The position numbers were made by a program, and so were the translations under genes. Of a DNA stretch of 64,000 bases, positions 60,541 to 64,000 are shown one piece after another. Within the stretch, counting starts at the first letter, position 1; every line of letters begins with the position of its first letter. Below the pieces are notes generated by a model. It made no database searches. It was not told the origin of the DNA and saw only the letters and a list, made by a program, of their open reading frames with translations. The DNA is taken from assembly GCA_029204225.1 (NCBI GenBank), contig CM055095.1, positions 20,885,348 to 20,949,347 on the forward strand. Reading direction: 5' to 3'. Source of the stretch: Diphasiastrum complanatum (taxonomy: Eukaryota > Streptophyta > Lycopodiopsida > Lycopodiales > Lycopodiaceae).

Positions 60541-60914
60541 CTCTCCCTCTCCCTCTCTCTCTCTCCCTCCTGCCCCCTCCTGGCTGGCTCCAACTGCTCC
60601 TCCCTATAACTGATATTTACATTGCAATTTACAATTGTCTCCACAGGACGATGACTTAGCCATTTACAATTTAATAACTACAATTTACAATTTACATTGG
60701 GAAAGGGATTTAAAATACATGTGACAGAAGTGAATTTCTCTTGCATTCTTGGTCTCTCTCATGAATAAATTTTGTAGTGTTGTGTACTAGTGAGGGTTTT
60801 TTGCTATGCCCTTTTTGCTAATGGTGTTGACTTGTACAATATTATTGATACTTTGCATTTTTTTAGCATAGGTTTTTAGTGCTTGTAATCTCTTGTACCT
60901 TTGAATCCTATTGT

Positions 60915-61130
60915 CTTGGAAGGAGAAATTTTGCTTGTGTGTGGGAATAACCCTTGTTGCTCTTGGAGAAACCTTGCTTGTGGGGAAGAGAGAGTGTGGC
61001 ATGTGTTGAGATTGCCCTGAGATGTTGGAAGGAGAAATTTTGCTTGTGTGGGGAAAAAACCCTTGTTGCTCTTGGAGAAACCTTGCTGGTGTATAAGAGA
61101 GTTTGGCATGTGTTGAGAATGCCCTAAGAT
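60915..61130. repeat. Tandem repeat, two copies of a ~109 bp unit
   Basis: The words TTGGAAGGAGAAATTTTGCT, CCCTTGTTGCTCTTGGAGAA, ACCTTGCT and TGGCATGTGTTGAGA occur in order at 60916-61013 and 61025-61122. It lies in the presumed NC2alpha intron 2. Confidence 0.9.
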
Positions 61131-63502
61131 TGGGTTTGTGTGGCGTATAGAGATGTGTGCATGTGCATAGGTAGTGAGCGTGGCTTTTGTGTGGGCGAAT
61201 CTCCTTCTTGAAAAGTCTCGTAGAAAGAGGCTTTGCATGTGGAAGTATCGTGTTTTGTGGATGGGGGAGGTTTGCTTACCAGCTTGCCCAAGTACATGTT
61301 TACAGTGACAAGGGATCTGCACACTCTATGAAATGAAAAGAGCTTAGCTAGACACCCTAATAAGCACACACCACAAGAACCCACCTTTGCTAATAAGAGA
61401 ATACAAAATTGCATGACATTTGACTTTCCCCACTTGTGGAGGGAAGGAGCCACACACCAAAGGACCTAGCCAATATATTCTTCAACCTGCAAGACCTCTT
61501 GGATTTGGCCCCAGTTGTAGCTTGGGCCATGGATACCTTACAATCATTGACTGTAAGACTTTTATGATGTGCCATACAGTACATTAATTCCTACCTAGCC
61601 TTTTGACCATTTGACAACCACTGCCCTATTTATTCCTAACTAGCACGTCGAGCTCCTTAAGTCATACTAGACAATGAATGACAATTCATGACTTATGGTT
61701 GGGCCATTATTGAATGACACTTACTGCTGACACAAGGCCCTCTCATGGCATCCAATTAAATTACTGACATAGCTGATATGGCAAAGTAATTATCAATTCA
61801 ACACAGGCTAACATGAACCACATGACACAGTGCAAAAGGAGCAAGTTGTGGATTGAAGATAGAGAATCCAGCGCTCCAAAGGAAGAGATGAAAGCGCAGC
61901 CAAATGGAGTACTTATCTATGTGGTGCTAATTGACTGTTGAGAAACCATTCTTGCAATTCCAAGAAAAGATGAGCAGCTATCATAGAAAGAGTCGAGTTA
62001 TTGTTAATTGGTTGTGAATAAGGAAGTACATTGGCTGCTGATTGAAGGCATTGTTGGTGGCCAAAGATAAGACACGATATGCAGCAGGAAACTGTCCTGT
62101 TAGCAAATAGCATCCAGCAAGAATCTGATTTGTTGTGTGATCCTCAGAATGGATCTAGAAAAAACTTCCTGTTTATTTGAAAAAGGAGAAACTTCTATTG
62201 GTGTACTAGTTCTGTATGAAGGAAAGCAAATTCATGACTTCATTTATTATGGGCTTATTGATGTGACTTTGTCCAATTGAAGAGAAAGCTTACTAGCATG
62301 CAACTGTACTCGATGCAGGATGAACTTGTTAAATTTAGTATAAAAAAAGACAGCTGAATACTTTGGTTTTGTACTAAATTTTTATTTTCCTGATAAGACC
62401 TCTAATGAGGTGCAATCATAAGACTTTTTCATTTTGTTGCCTGGTGACGAATGAATCTCTCATTTCATGAATGAAGCTTTTTGTAACTCATATTCAAATT
62501 CTCAATGGGAAGAGGCATTATTTAAGCGATGCCTGGTCTTCATGTGCCTGGTGTCTTGATTCCCACTGGAATTTATTCTGGGCTTGGATTCTTTTCTTGT
62601 TAGGCACACATTACCTTTCACAAGTCCAAAGCCTCTTTCTATTTCGTGGGTATTTACCGTCCACTTACACTTGAGCCCAAGTTTCTGTGAACCATAGCTT
62701 TTCAAATGCCCATTTCCTATTGATACTTATCTTGAAGCTTGTTCCAACTTACTATTTTACCCCATCATCAAGTGCCTGGATTGGCTTCAAGGAACTGTTA
62801 GGACAAGTTTTGCTTTTGTCCAGTTCCTTCTGCATCCTATATTGTGAGAAGATGTCCTACTTCCATTAGCTATGAGTTCTTCTTCAATAAAATGTGTCTC
62901 AATGTCTTAGTCTAGAAGGGAATCCTCCATAAACCCACAATGTCACAATCCGGCAGCCTGAGTGAAAAATCAAAAAAGAAATGCGCCTATTGGGAATCAG
63001 ATCCCTGTGTTAGTCAAGATGTACTCATATCTAAACGTTGATTCACTCCTGTAACAAGGTGGAGGTTGGTTGGAAATGCGTCCTGAAAGGGTGCTGGAAG
63101 GGAGAATAGAGGTTGATAACAGGGCAGAGGTCTGCAAGGAAAAGAAGGGTACTAGAGAAAGAGCACATTGTTATCCATGAATGGTAGACAGCCAGAACTT
63201 ACAGGCCCAGAAGGGAGAGCTAGAGTACTACAGGAGTGTCCTTGAAATGGAGTGATAGGCTTGAAAGGAGAGTAAGAGGTTCAAGAGAGAGCTGATGGTT
63301 GATGGCAGTGGGAGAAGAGCAGCAGCATGGATAGGGCCAAAAAAGAGAGGAAGAGGGCTGAAAGGGAGCAGAGTGAGAATGGTGGACTTTTGAAGACTTT
63401 GTCATAAGTAACTGAAAGTTAACCTTACACTTATCGTTTACTAAAGTGTAACACGGAATACACTTGATAATATAGGTGATAGTAGATGTATATGGAAGCT
63501 GA
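61131..63502. other. NC2alpha intron 2 or intergenic; nothing clear
   Basis: No exon, LTR border or conserved frame is recognised. Frames such as 61124-61453 (minus) lack a domain. Confidence 0.4.
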
Positions 63503-63739
63503 CAAGCACCACCCCTTCCCAGATTAGCAGCTGCGCAACAAGAGGCAGAACTGGAACCAGCACCCATGGATCCAATAGGCCAACCCGTACTTGTTGCTCC
63601 CTTGCAAGCAGTCCGGAGAGCACCACAGATGGAGATACCAAAATATGACGGATCATCAGATTCCATCCGCTTCATCCAGATCTACGAGCAAGCTTGTGAG
63701 ATCTACGGCGAACGGACACCTGCAGAAAAGTTGATGTGA
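63503..63739 (+). pseudogene. Gag-like retroelement fragment
   Basis: An open plus-strand frame of 78 codons ending at TGA 63737-63739 reads ..QQEAELEPAPMDPIGQ.. then MEIPKYDGSSDSIRFIQIYE and QACEIYGERTPAEKLM. The pattern of IPKYDGSSD then a helix with F-Q-x-YE, and an A-E-K-L stretch, is that of the start of a retrotransposon gag capsid domain. It is cut off at the stop, and the following sequence no longer codes. It probably sits in the long NC2alpha intron. The antisense frame 63220-63675 is its shadow. Confidence 0.55.
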
Positions 63740-64000
63740 ATTTCGACCCAAATTCAGAAGATTTGATTAGGGTTTACATATGTTAGATTGCCAAAAAATT
63801 CGCATTGTAGAGTATTCAAACTGCTTGTGGTTCACATATGTCAGACTGCCAGAACTTGAAGTTTACATGGGTAACTGCATATAAGTTTAGTAGGTACTCA
63901 ACCCTAGAAGATTAGAATTGATTTGGGTTCATAGCTGGACTATATGAATTTAGACTTGATTCTAGATGAAGTGAATATATTAGGCTTTTACCTATAGAAA

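Noticed and set aside
60426-60659. Pro/Leu repeat frame on the plus strand
   Set aside because: It is the complement of the RG-rich low-complexity stretch and has no other support.

Overview
The window is nuclear DNA of a land plant. Long introns with GT..AG borders, organelle-targeted pentatricopeptide repeat (PPR) proteins, a plastid-type fructokinase and many decayed Copia and Gypsy retroelements support this. The retroelement load, the long (AG)n tracts and PPR genes without the usual C-terminal E/DYW domains fit a seed-free vascular plant such as a fern, but that placement is inference. There are no bacterial operons, rRNA genes, tRNA genes or CRISPR arrays.

Layout: (1) 1-2720, minus: a three-exon PPR gene running off the left edge. 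Its N-terminus, split by an intron, carries a PDF motif otherwise known from OSB organellar single-strand DNA-binding proteins. A 124-bp tandem array and a 733-bp inverted-repeat element lie just upstream of it. (2) 6271-8940, plus: a single-exon PPR gene of 889 codons. (3) 11.76-12.56 kb: a decayed duplicate of the last exon and downstream sequence of the next gene. (4) 15825-25586, minus: a complete seven-exon plastid-type fructokinase (421 aa). Its introns hold a hAT-like non-autonomous transposon with a perfect 8-bp target duplication, and a roughly 270-bp tandem duplication. (5) 26.9-38.7 kb: a retroelement graveyard with Copia A (minus), a Copia integrase scrap (plus), a Gypsy body (plus) and Copia B (minus, with LTR and primer binding site). 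(6) 38.7-45.9 kb: LTR mosaics, a G-box tandem array with a TATA box, a frameshifted coding cluster of unknown family on the minus strand, and a 24-bp minisatellite. (7) 46.2-47.4 kb: Gypsy gag/protease remnant (minus). (8) 48.6-52.4 kb: a candidate LTR and a degenerate, very acidic coding region. (9) 56045-57380, plus: the first two exons of NC2alpha/DRAP1 (NF-YC11-like), a histone-fold transcription repressor whose remaining exons appear to lie beyond the right edge. Its long second intron contains further transposon debris.

Four host genes are supported: two PPR genes (organelle RNA processing), fructokinase (fructose phosphorylation in the plastid) and NC2alpha (nuclear repression of TBP). 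They look independent, as is usual for plant chromosomes. The main results are gene models reconstructed across introns, which single-frame ORFs do not show, and the structures of the mobile elements.
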